Positions 35,719-43,513 of a stretch of DNA of 51,086 nucleotides are shown here, piece after piece; position 1 is the first letter of the stretch, and every line of letters begins with the position of its first letter. The DNA is taken from assembly GCA_017857235.1 (NCBI GenBank), contig JAFMDN010000007.1, positions 1 to 51,086 on the forward strand, in the 5' to 3' direction. Under the pieces are notes generated by a model. It was given only the letters and a program-made list of their open reading frames with translations. It made no database searches and was not told the DNA's origin. Origin of the DNA: Methanobacteriota archaeon. Lineage in GTDB: Archaea; Thermoplasmatota; Thermoplasmata; Thermoplasmatales; GCA-001856825. The position numbers were made by a program, and so were the translations under genes.

Positions 35719-36513
35719 TTACTTGAAAATAATGGTTTCATACACATAATGGAATGTTGACGGTGAGTAACTTTTTACAATTCTTCTGGATGTAACCTTA
35801 AGATTATACTCTCTAAAAATTTCCGGAAGTTCGGAACCTCTCCTTTCAACGGTATGAATTAGTAAGAATGAATTGTTCTTCGCTATTTCTATGGCCTTTT
35901 CGATAAAGTTCAGGCTTTCAAAATGCCCGAGCAGAGTAATGTCTGCAAAATTTTCATACGGGAAATCTCTGCAATCCATTTGATAAGGAATAATATTAAA
36001 GGAATTGTTTAAGTATCTATTAATTAATAAATAATGGAAAGATTCTGGATTGATTTCTATGGCATGAACCTCCTTTGCTAATCTCGAAGCCGGGATGCTG
36101 TAATATCCTATTCCTGCAAACATGTCTACTACTATTTGTCCTTTTTTGACTATCTGCCCAACCCTCCATCTTTCATATTTGTTTCCTTTAGAGAACATTA
36201 TTTTTGATGGATCCAAAGAATAGATTATCCCATTTTCAACATGCTGCTCGATTACTCTTTCGCCTGAAAGCAAATTTACGTTAACTATTCGTAATGGGCC
36301 TTCTATATCAATTATTTCATAAACTGCATGTAATTTGAAAACTTCCTTAAATGCATTAGCTAACCTAATTTTATCAAAAGGATAATCTTTTTTGAATTTG
36401 ATTAGCATAGATTTTCCTATAATTTCGTAGTTTTTAGGTACTAATTCGTATGGAATCTCTGCCATCTTACTTACTTCAATAAAAGGATCACTAATCCTCA
36501 TTTTCAATTTCAC
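35719..36513 (-). CDS. taw2: tRNA wyosine-pathway aminocarboxypropyltransferase Taw2-like
   Basis: A 264-residue class-I SAM-fold protein of the Trm5/Taw2 group. IMFSKGNKYERWRVG and the motif-I VVDMFAGIGYYSIPASRLA near 129-147 favour Taw2, because Trm5 has FAGVGPFAIP. EINPESFHYL follows near 153-162. LLGHFESLN replaces the NLP motif of Trm5 methylases, which also fits an enzyme that transfers the aminocarboxypropyl group from SAM to 4-demethylwyosine at position 37 of tRNA-Phe. It overlaps the MFS gene by 23 bp; MRISDP at 36501 is an alternative start. Taw1 is not in the window. Trm5 is the alternative call. Confidence 0.72.
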   Translation of the reverse strand: MKLKMRISDPFIEVSKMAEIPYELVPKNYEIIGKSMLIKFKKDYPFDKIRLANAFKEVFKLHAVYEIIDIEGPLRIVNVNLLSGERVIEQHVENGIIYSLDPSKIMFSKGNKYERWRVGQIVKKGQIVVDMFAGIGYYSIPASRLAKEVHAIEINPESFHYLLINRYLNNSFNIIPYQMDCRDFPYENFADITLLGHFESLNFIEKAIEIAKNNSFLLIHTVERRGSELPEIFREYNLKVTSRRIVKSYSPSTFHYVYETIIFK

Positions 36514-37639
36514 CCAGTATTATTCTTGTCACCATGCCAAGAATTATAAACGATAACATAACAACCATTAAACCCAATAATTTTAATTTTTCAATTGATA
36601 CTGCTGCCAAATAAGGAGATATCAATCCACCCAAATTCCCCCAAAAGTTCATCCACCCACCTGCAATTGAAGAATTGGCACTTCCTGATATCCTGGAAGA
36701 AAGCCTCCAGAAACCAAGTAAAATGGGATTAAGTAAGGCTAAAATAATGCTGGAACTTATCAGAAATACATATGGGGCAGCAAATAAAATCATAATTACG
36801 GTACAAATGAGTATTATGAAGTAAGAAATTCCAGACAATTGTAAATCTTTATTTAGTTTGGACATGATCCTTCCAAATAGAATTGCTGACAAACCCATGA
36901 ATATCCATGGTAGATAAGAAAGGTAAGAATTAGCAGTATTTACATCTTTAATTCTCTCCATCACGGGATACCAGGATAAGAAAATGTAGAAAAAAGCATC
37001 ATAAGAAAGGAATGAAATTCCTAAAATCCAGTATTCAGAATATTGAACTAAATCTCTAAGCTTGCCAAATGACCTGTTATAATTGTAATTATCGCGGATC
37101 AAAACTAATGCTATGCCTGTAATTATGCCAATTGAAGCTAAAAGGAATGGCGATAGGTATGGCTCTTTCCAAATTTGGTATGTTAAAACACTTACTGTAA
37201 ATATAAACGCTGGCGAGATATCTCCAAAAAAGGTCGTAATACTTGTTGCTACCGGGTATTCACTATCTACATACTTATCTCTCAGGAATTGCATCATAGA
37301 TGGGTATATGGGTCCCTGGGATAGTCCCATTAAAAAACTTATGATAATACCAACTATGAAAGAATGTAATATGAAAATGAGAATAAGAAATGAGGACCAT
37401 AAAATTAAACTCAGGCCCATTATTTTTGAAGGTCCAAATTTTTGAGCAAAAAGGCCTCCTGGTATCTGGGTAATAGTATAACCTAGATAAAAAACTAAAA
37501 ATATGTAAGAAAAAGATACAATTGAATTTATGGAGTAAATATTCATGAGATATCTGTAAAATAAAGATATCTCATATCTATCCCCCAAAGCTAATAGTGA
37601 TGAAATTCCGGCCAAAAGTAAGAAGAATCCTCTCCTCAT
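36491..37639 (-). CDS. Major facilitator superfamily transporter
   Basis: A 382-residue membrane protein with about eleven to twelve hydrophobic helices. FYLGYTITQIPGGLFAQKFGPSKIMG near 50-75 is the loop 2-3 signature of MFS proteins, similar to the anion:cation symporter group with PGG. GLSQGPIYPSMMQFLRDKY near 99-117 is also typical of that group. The substrate is unknown, though organic or inorganic anions are plausible. It overlaps top6A by four bases (ATGA) and taw2 by 23 bases, so it sits inside the topoisomerase transcript. Confidence 0.85.
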   Translation of the reverse strand: MRRGFFLLLAGISSLLALGDRYEISLFYRYLMNIYSINSIVSFSYIFLVFYLGYTITQIPGGLFAQKFGPSKIMGLSLILWSSFLILIFILHSFIVGIIISFLMGLSQGPIYPSMMQFLRDKYVDSEYPVATSITTFFGDISPAFIFTVSVLTYQIWKEPYLSPFLLASIGIITGIALVLIRDNYNYNRSFGKLRDLVQYSEYWILGISFLSYDAFFYIFLSWYPVMERIKDVNTANSYLSYLPWIFMGLSAILFGRIMSKLNKDLQLSGISYFIILICTVIMILFAAPYVFLISSSIILALLNPILLGFWRLSSRISGSANSSIAGGWMNFWGNLGGLISPYLAAVSIEKLKLLGLMVVMLSFIILGMVTRIILGEIENED

Positions 37640-38706
37640 TCTATTCCTATCTCTGCAAGCTTTTCGGGTAGGTAAGTATCAGTCACAAAATCAAGTCCGT
37701 ATTTGGCAAGGGCTTGTTGTTCTGCCTTTTTTCCAATTTTCAGCATAGTTTCAATTTCCGCCCTCCAGAATGGGGTATTGAACCGTGGGTCTTCCAGTTC
37801 TGCATTTAGGGCTTCTATATCCCTCTCATTCAGTTTATCTGTGGGAAGTTCATATCTCAATATATCTGATGCAGTAATTCCGATAAAACTAGAATTGGGC
37901 GTGGCGAGGATTTCAGAAAGGTGGGCGGTCTTAATGGCTCCATAGGCAATTGAAGCGAATATTCTAAAACTCCAAGGATCTCCATCAGTAAAAACAACTA
38001 TTGGAAGTCCAAGCTCTTTGTTAAGTCTATTTAATAATCTCTTAGTGGATCTGGCAGGCTGACCCTTTATGTGGACCAGCAGGGAACGCATTTTTTCATC
38101 AAAGCCATTTTCAACAAGCCTATCGAACATACCTCCAGTTTCAATGGCAAGCACAAAATCTACATCATGACCAACGAACTTTAGCTTTTCAGCTTCCACG
38201 TTGGAAGGAATGGTGTAACCTGCATCACCAACATCATCCCTACAGTTTATTCTCTTCCATTCTCCCTTCCTATTAAGCTCCTCTATCGTAATATTGCCTA
38301 TGAGGGAAGCACCGTTCTCCTCCGGCCTAAGATGCATCTCTTCCCTCAGAAGTCCAGTCATAACTTCTAGATCCTCAGTCATTAAATCTGATTCATCCTG
38401 GTTTTGGAATTTACCGAGCCCCCAGCCTTCTGAAATATAATACATTTCTCTCAATGTTGACGTCTTTTTACCCCGCTCCATCTCATCTACAAAATCAATG
38501 ATATAAAGCATCTTCAAAATGGAAAGTGCCGAGCTTGCTTTAGAAGCATATCTTTTAACTGCTTCATTTCCATATTTCCAAACTCCAATTAAGTTGTCGA
38601 ATACTATGTTCTCCTTATTTCTGGATTTTAATTCAACCTTTGGTATCCTTCCATTTATAATATCCTGATAGATATCTTCAACAATACTTTTCAATTTGTC
38701 ATTCAT
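37636..38706 (-). CDS. top6A: DNA topoisomerase VI subunit A
   Basis: The Spo11-related DNA-cleaving subunit of type IIB topoisomerase VI. The catalytic tyrosine is in the 5Y-CAP segment LREMYYISE (Tyr89-90). The Toprim domain shows Glu188 in LAIETGGMFDRL and Asp240/Asp242 in FTDGDPWSFRI, which bind magnesium. At 356 residues it is the usual length. It overlaps the end of top6B by eight bases, in the order B then A. With subunit B it decatenates and relaxes DNA. Presence of Topo VI is notable in a Thermoplasmata-like genome. Confidence 0.95.
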   Translation of the reverse strand: MNDKLKSIVEDIYQDIINGRIPKVELKSRNKENIVFDNLIGVWKYGNEAVKRYASKASSALSILKMLYIIDFVDEMERGKKTSTLREMYYISEGWGLGKFQNQDESDLMTEDLEVMTGLLREEMHLRPEENGASLIGNITIEELNRKGEWKRINCRDDVGDAGYTIPSNVEAEKLKFVGHDVDFVLAIETGGMFDRLVENGFDEKMRSLLVHIKGQPARSTKRLLNRLNKELGLPIVVFTDGDPWSFRIFASIAYGAIKTAHLSEILATPNSSFIGITASDILRYELPTDKLNERDIEALNAELEDPRFNTPFWRAEIETMLKIGKKAEQQALAKYGLDFVTDTYLPEKLAEIGIE

Positions 38707-40468
38707 TTTTAAACGCCTCCGGTAGTGTATAGGCTCCTAATAGCATATTATCAGGTAATGTTGCATAAATTTCTGATATTGAAAGTACCCCTTTACCAAC
38801 TTTAAGTTCCCTTCTTTCAAAAGGTTTTAGAGATCTAACTTCAAATTTCAATTTTTCCTCTCCGATTATGTGAACTTCAAAACTTTGTTCATTCTCAGTA
38901 AAGTTATCTATTATTAAAGAATCCTCTAATTGCCTGAATGCAACAACCCCCATAACTTTAGATATTATTGGCTTTATATCAGGTTCGGGGAGATTAAGAA
39001 TCTTGGCTGTTTTCTGGGATATGGCAGGAAGGATCTTTTCAATTAAGGAGAACTTTTCTTCAACTTTTCCTTTATGCTCTTCTTTTGTTTTCATTGCTTT
39101 AATCTGCCTACCTAGAGCTTTTAAAGCCTGATCCAACGCATCCATAATTTCTGGTACTTGGGCTATGGCCTCTTTAGCTTCGTTAGTAAAGGGTATTTTT
39201 GAACTTGCAACGTGAACGATAATTATTACTGGACCTACAGGTAGTTGATCTTTAACCGGTTGCGATATACCATATTGATTCCAATTAATACTGGAAATGG
39301 CTTTAGTTATTGCGCAGCTTCCTGCCTGATATAATAGGGGAACTCTATTTGCAAATCTAAGTACTTTAACAGGCTCATCCTTTGGTATATTCCCCCCATA
39401 TGCCGCAATGGCCTCAATTATAAAAGGGTGCCCAGAATATACATAGACTCCTTTTGTGACAGGGAGGGAAAAATATGATGGATGGTATTCTTCAAACGAG
39501 ACAGTTACGCTTTTATAAAGTGCAGAACTACCAATAGGTGAAAGGCAATCCTTCCTAGGTTCCATAAATTTGAAAGATTTTATAGTTTCATAAAGAGCCT
39601 CAAAATCTCTTTCCTTAAGTTCCGATGGTTTTTTTCCTTCCAGTCCTACCTTTTGGACTATTTGTCTTGCTATATCTAGAGAGACCCTAGAAAAAGAATT
39701 CGTTAAGACCTCTTCAATTTTGGAATCGGGGAACTCTCTCATTATAGATATAAGTTCCCCCAATTCTACACCTTGAGGGTGGGGTTTTATTTCAATTGGA
39801 ATGGGTGGAGGTTCATTCACACTCCTAGGGATTTCAAAATTTTTGTCCGGAAGTTTTACAATGAAATATGTCTGTGGATTTGCTATGGCAGTCTGCTTTA
39901 TGTATTCTTCAATTCCTTGTTTGTTATTAACATACTTTCCCTTTAACACAAGCTTTATCCAAAGGCCGCTTTCCACGTCCCATATGAAGGGTTCTTCTGA
40001 AATTATTATGGGCTCATTTTTCTTTATATCAATTTCCATCTTCATTTTATAGGCGGTCAAATCCCTTTTAGTCTTGGTAATAACCTCAACAGGAGTTCCT
40101 GTAGTTCTTTGGGCGTAAAGAATTGCTGCGGAAATACCAATTCCCTGTTGACCCCTAGTTTGTCTCTCTGCGTGGAATCTTGAACCATAGAGAATTTTAC
40201 CGAGGGAATTTCCAACTTCTATCCTAGGAATTCCTGGACCGTTATCCTTTACTTCAACTACAAATTTATCCTTTTCAAGTGGTTGAACCGAGATTTCAAT
40301 CTTCGGTAATATACCAGCATCGGTACATGCATCTAGGGAGTTATCCACAGCCTCCTTTACAGTCATGAATAATGCTTTTTGAGGAGAATCAAATCCAAGC
40401 ATCTGCTTGTTTTTATCAAAGAATTCTGCTATACTAATCGCTCTTGCCTTTCCCTCATATGTTTTCAT
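38699..40468 (-). CDS. top6B: DNA topoisomerase VI subunit B
   Basis: The ATPase subunit of topoisomerase VI. The GHKL (Bergerat) fold has Glu39/Asn43 in KEAVDNSLDAC, the KDNGPGIP loop at 74-81 and GSRFHAERQTRGQQGIGIS at 95-113. A helix-two-turn-helix and a transducer domain follow, with the ATP-contacting lysine region near 420-430 (SSKIPFTNEAKEAIAQV). The last 80 residues resemble the immunoglobulin-like C-terminal extension seen in some euryarchaeal forms. At 589 residues it is of normal length. Its start overlaps the end of the winged-helix gene (ATGA at 40465). Confidence 0.95.
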   Translation of the reverse strand: MKTYEGKARAISIAEFFDKNKQMLGFDSPQKALFMTVKEAVDNSLDACTDAGILPKIEISVQPLEKDKFVVEVKDNGPGIPRIEVGNSLGKILYGSRFHAERQTRGQQGIGISAAILYAQRTTGTPVEVITKTKRDLTAYKMKMEIDIKKNEPIIISEEPFIWDVESGLWIKLVLKGKYVNNKQGIEEYIKQTAIANPQTYFIVKLPDKNFEIPRSVNEPPPIPIEIKPHPQGVELGELISIMREFPDSKIEEVLTNSFSRVSLDIARQIVQKVGLEGKKPSELKERDFEALYETIKSFKFMEPRKDCLSPIGSSALYKSVTVSFEEYHPSYFSLPVTKGVYVYSGHPFIIEAIAAYGGNIPKDEPVKVLRFANRVPLLYQAGSCAITKAISSINWNQYGISQPVKDQLPVGPVIIIVHVASSKIPFTNEAKEAIAQVPEIMDALDQALKALGRQIKAMKTKEEHKGKVEEKFSLIEKILPAISQKTAKILNLPEPDIKPIISKVMGVVAFRQLEDSLIIDNFTENEQSFEVHIIGEEKLKFEVRSLKPFERRELKVGKGVLSISEIYATLPDNMLLGAYTLPEAFKNE

Positions 40469-41259
40469 ATTTCAACTGTTTGAGGATATATTCCATATTT
40501 ATCTACATTCTCTGAAATTTTAAGATATGTAAATTTAACCATTTCTGGTGAAAAAATCAAGAGGCTATTAAAACCCCTGGCGCAAGCCTCAAAAGCCCCC
40601 TCAACTGGAGCAAACTCATAAGGGTTTAAGTCCATTTTTTTTGCAAAGACTTTTGCGATAGTTCCAAAAACAAATATTTTCTTTACATCATTCTTTTTTA
40701 TGAATTCCTCAATTTTTTCCAAATTTTTCTTTTCTCTGCAAAATTCTAAGTCTGTCTTGATCATAAAAAATTTTCCAACTTTTATTTCCATTATTCCTGA
40801 TAGATTTCCGACTCTCAACGCTTCACCTGGTTTAGCATTATCCAAGGTTATTCCGGTGGAACTATTCAATTGTCTTTTTGTTGCATATAGATCTCCCGCT
40901 TCAAGATAGAGATATACCCTTTCCCCCTTATTTAATGGTTCTGCCGCTATTGCCTCACATGTTAAAACTATCCCTGAGTCCTGATAAGCTTTGGATAGAA
41001 AGCTACCCATTGATGCTAGAAATTTTTGGAGAAACTCTTTGCCTTCAACGGTAACTCTTGATGAAGAATCAATAAACCTATCCTTTTGTAACTCTTTTGC
41101 ATAAAAAGAAACTGCTTGAGCAGTAAGTCCTAGGTTCTTTCCTATATCGACAAATTTTGAATTGCCCTTAGAAAGTTCAAGTAATATCAAGGCTTTAGAA
41201 AGATTCCCTTTTTCTCTCCAAAATTTTTCTAGCTGGGCATGTTCCAAAGGCATCACCAT
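40465..41259 (-). CDS. Winged-helix regulator, COG1497-like, upstream of topoisomerase VI
   Basis: A 264-residue archaeal protein. Residues 15-75 form a MarR/CRP-like winged helix (KALILLELSKGNSKFVDIGKNL then GLTAQAVSFYAKELQKDRFI). The C-terminal two thirds resemble a ligand-binding or small regulatory fold with TGITLDNAKPGEALRVGNLSGI and KIFVFGTIAKVFAKKM. COG1497-type predicted regulators have this layout. The start directly follows the stop of the small zinc-finger gene, and the stop overlaps top6B. It could control the Topo VI operon or have a role in DNA-topology sensing, which is inference. Confidence 0.7.
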   Translation of the reverse strand: MVMPLEHAQLEKFWREKGNLSKALILLELSKGNSKFVDIGKNLGLTAQAVSFYAKELQKDRFIDSSSRVTVEGKEFLQKFLASMGSFLSKAYQDSGIVLTCEAIAAEPLNKGERVYLYLEAGDLYATKRQLNSSTGITLDNAKPGEALRVGNLSGIMEIKVGKFFMIKTDLEFCREKKNLEKIEEFIKKNDVKKIFVFGTIAKVFAKKMDLNPYEFAPVEGAFEACARGFNSLLIFSPEMVKFTYLKISENVDKYGIYPQTVEI

Positions 41260-41451
41260 TTATTTTACCCAAGTTAATCTTTCAATCTCCCTATCCTTCT
41301 TTGTTTTCTTTTTAAATTCTTTATAATGTTCCTTGCAAAGATGCACCTTATTGGAGTTTGAAGATAAAGAAAAAATCTTTTCAGCTTCCTTTCGGCTCAC
41401 CGTTTTAAATTTATCATTTTTGCAACCAGTAACATCACATGATTCATCCAT
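41260..41451 (-). CDS. Small zinc-finger-like protein heading the top6 operon
   Basis: A 63-residue basic protein. Cys5 and Cys10 (ESCDVTGCKND) together with Cys39 and His42 (HLCKEHYKEF) can form one zinc site. The C terminus is lysine-rich (KKKTKKDREIERL), which suggests nucleic-acid binding. I do not recognise a named family. It directly precedes the winged-helix gene with no spacer and starts the six-gene run ending at taw2. Confidence 0.6.
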   Translation of the reverse strand: MDESCDVTGCKNDKFKTVSRKEAEKIFSLSSNSNKVHLCKEHYKEFKKKTKKDREIERLTWVK

Positions 41452-41499
41452 ATCATATTAATAGATCATGTATAGATATACTTTTCATTTTTAACAGGT

Positions 41500-41550
41500 A
41501 AGGAATAAAAAATAAATATATGTAATTAATCACGACATGGGAGGAGGCAT
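41500..41550 (+). promoter_or_regulatory. Promoter and ribosome-binding site of the T4SS-like cluster
   Basis: An AT-rich TATA-like stretch AAATAAATATATG (41510-41522) is followed by a strong Shine-Dalgarno GGGAGGAGG (41539-41547), three bases before the ATG. This is the only clear promoter I see for the five genes to 47037; the intervals inside the cluster are two bases or overlaps. Confidence 0.5.
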
Positions 41551-41892
41551 ATGAAATATATTGCCTTATTAGTGATATTAGGACTATTTGGCATTAGCTT
41601 AGGTAATGCCCACGCAGTAGGAATAACATCTCAGCAGGTACTAGCAACGGGAACACAGAATTCAACGATTTATCAGATTGTTCAAAGGGCTTTTGAAATA
41701 GTGGTAGGAATTAGCAGTCTTTTAATTGCGCTGCTCTGGGTTCCAATAGCTATAGGTTATTTTTCCAAGGACCTTGACAGGAAAGCGGATGCGAAGGAAA
41801 GGACTAAGGATGCGCTAATCGGGACAATAATATTCGTTATGGCAGTATCAGGTATACTTTACGGGGTTATACATTACATAATCGTTGGCTAA
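41551..41892 (+). CDS. VirB2/TrbC-like pilin candidate, first gene of T4SS-like cluster
   Basis: A 113-residue secreted or membrane protein. Residues 1-22 are a classical signal peptide ending AHA, so the mature form would have about 91 residues. Two hydrophobic helices (about 48-70 and 88-111) are joined by a short, very charged loop (SKDLDRKADAKERTKD). This is the architecture of VirB2/TrbC conjugative pilins and of the pilin-like CedA1/TedC subunits of archaeal DNA-exchange systems. Gene position directly ahead of VirB6-, VirB3- and VirB4-like genes supports it. Family assignment is from layout; sequence similarity could not be tested. Confidence 0.6.
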   Translation: MKYIALLVILGLFGISLGNAHAVGITSQQVLATGTQNSTIYQIVQRAFEIVVGISSLLIALLWVPIAIGYFSKDLDRKADAKERTKDALIGTIIFVMAVSGILYGVIHYIIVG

Positions 41893-41894
41893 CC

Positions 41895-42938
41895 ATGGAC
41901 ATAGTGGGGATAATCTCAAGGGCCATAGTAGACGCCATAGGGCTATTACTGTCCGGTATAGTGGCACAAGGAATAATCATAGCAACAGTACTATACAATG
42001 GCTTCATAGCTGAAAACCTTTTGACACCCGGTGAAGCTTTTCCATACTTAAATTTCAATAGCTTGTCTGGAGGAGAAGGATCATTATATTATTTTGTGAT
42101 GTTCAATTTTTATGATCCTATCTTAACGATAATATTAACTGCCCTAGGATTAATATATTTGCTAAATGCTTCCTTGGAACTTAAAAACAATCTTAAAAAC
42201 ATGTGGATAAAGGTCCTCTTAATCCTTATTTTATCAAATATTTCTTTCTTTATTTCACAGGATCTAGTGATGTTGGGAAATGCCATATACACTCAAATTT
42301 ACAATTTCGGTGGAAGCAGACACAATTTCCATGATGGATCCAATTTTCTCATGAATATTAACTTGGGTCCTAATCCCAACACGACTATTGGAATATTCAT
42401 TATAGTATTGGTTTTCTTTCTTGTCTTATTCTTATTAATAACACTATCAATTAGATTAGCTATTATATTTACATTCCCCATATTGATACCGATATTCACA
42501 ATTTTCCTAATACTTCCTCAAACCAGAGATTTAGGAATCAAGATATGGTGGCTATATATCGATGCTGTATTTTCTCCAATCCTAATAGGAATTCCTCTAA
42601 TTTTAGCTACATACTCCAATAACTCATCATTAATATTGGGCTTTTTAGCTCTATCTGATACAATTCCGTTTATATTAATGAAGGAACCATCATTCATTGG
42701 AAATCTAGGCTTCTTATTCGGTTATTCAGCTGAGTCAACAGCAGTAAAGACTATACCAATCTTAAGAAATGTTTCAAGAGATTTGAAAACTGTGGTTGCT
42801 GCTTCTGGTATTCCTATAAATATGAGTTACTCTGCAAGGAAAAATAGAAATTTACAGGTTAGGCAATCAGTTAGAAACTACAGTTCTAGAAATTCAAGAC
42901 CTCCTAGTAATAAAACCTTCTTCAGGGTGAGGCCATGA
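41895..42938 (+). CDS. VirB6/TrbL/CedA-like polytopic membrane protein
   Basis: A 347-residue membrane protein with six to seven hydrophobic segments (about 13-38, 72-92, 104-122, 164-186, 189-208, 222-240 and 244-262). The central block SIRLAIIFTFPILIPIFTIF followed by LPQTRDLGIKIWWLYIDAVF and a short amphipathic segment resembles the conserved core of VirB6, TrbL and crenarchaeal CedA, the inner-membrane channel subunits. The cytoplasmic tail (about 290-347) is strongly basic. It starts two bases after the pilin-like gene and overlaps the next by four bases. The role in DNA passage is inferred. Confidence 0.6.
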   Translation: MDIVGIISRAIVDAIGLLLSGIVAQGIIIATVLYNGFIAENLLTPGEAFPYLNFNSLSGGEGSLYYFVMFNFYDPILTIILTALGLIYLLNASLELKNNLKNMWIKVLLILILSNISFFISQDLVMLGNAIYTQIYNFGGSRHNFHDGSNFLMNINLGPNPNTTIGIFIIVLVFFLVLFLLITLSIRLAIIFTFPILIPIFTIFLILPQTRDLGIKIWWLYIDAVFSPILIGIPLILATYSNNSSLILGFLALSDTIPFILMKEPSFIGNLGFLFGYSAESTAVKTIPILRNVSRDLKTVVAASGIPINMSYSARKNRNLQVRQSVRNYSSRNSRPPSNKTFFRVRP

Positions 42939-43513
42939 TAGATCTTGTAAAATTTACAAAGAACCAGATAGGTTTTATGAATATTTATGGACAGACTTTT
43001 CTAAGGCTAGTTCTCTTCGTATTAATATCCTCCATTTTCCTTCTGTCCTTTGGATTGGTAGCAATTTTGGCTATAATTCCGTTAACTGCTATAGTTATAA
43101 AATTAGGCGATGATTATGTAGATGAAATTATCTTAAAAAGTTTCAGGAAAAACAGATCTTTCAATTTAAAATTACTCGAAAATAAAGCAATCTATGAAAT
43201 ATTCACCTATACATATGGATTGGATGATTATACCAATGAAGAGATAATGTCCCTTTGGAATCAAATTCTTTCCATGCTGAATGTTCCCATTACGTTAATA
43301 GTATATAAATCAAAACTTAATTTAGAAGATTTTAAAGTCAATAATGCCAACTATAATAAGCTGTTTGACGAAATGGAAACTATAGTTGAGCATTATTTCT
43401 TAGTTGTGAATGAAAACGATGCTGCTCAATTGGAATCGATTCTAGATATGGTTTCATTGTCGTATTATAGATTAGACCAGAATGAGGTGGCTGAACTTGA
43501 GGAGAAGATATAA
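42935..43513 (+). CDS. VirB3-like membrane-hairpin protein
   Basis: A 192-residue protein with two closely spaced hydrophobic helices at about 22-56 (FLRLVLFVLISSIFLLSFG then VAILAIIPLTAIVIKLG) and a cytoplasmic domain of about 130 residues. VirB3 of bacterial systems has the same N-terminal hairpin, and its gene sits directly before virB4, as here. The soluble domain (YEIFTYTYGLDDYTNEEIMS) is longer than in classical VirB3. It overlaps the VirB6-like gene (ATGA) and the VirB4-like gene. This is a positional call with modest sequence support. Confidence 0.5.
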   Translation: MIDLVKFTKNQIGFMNIYGQTFLRLVLFVLISSIFLLSFGLVAILAIIPLTAIVIKLGDDYVDEIILKSFRKNRSFNLKLLENKAIYEIFTYTYGLDDYTNEEIMSLWNQILSMLNVPITLIVYKSKLNLEDFKVNNANYNKLFDEMETIVEHYFLVVNENDAAQLESILDMVSLSYYRLDQNEVAELEEKI

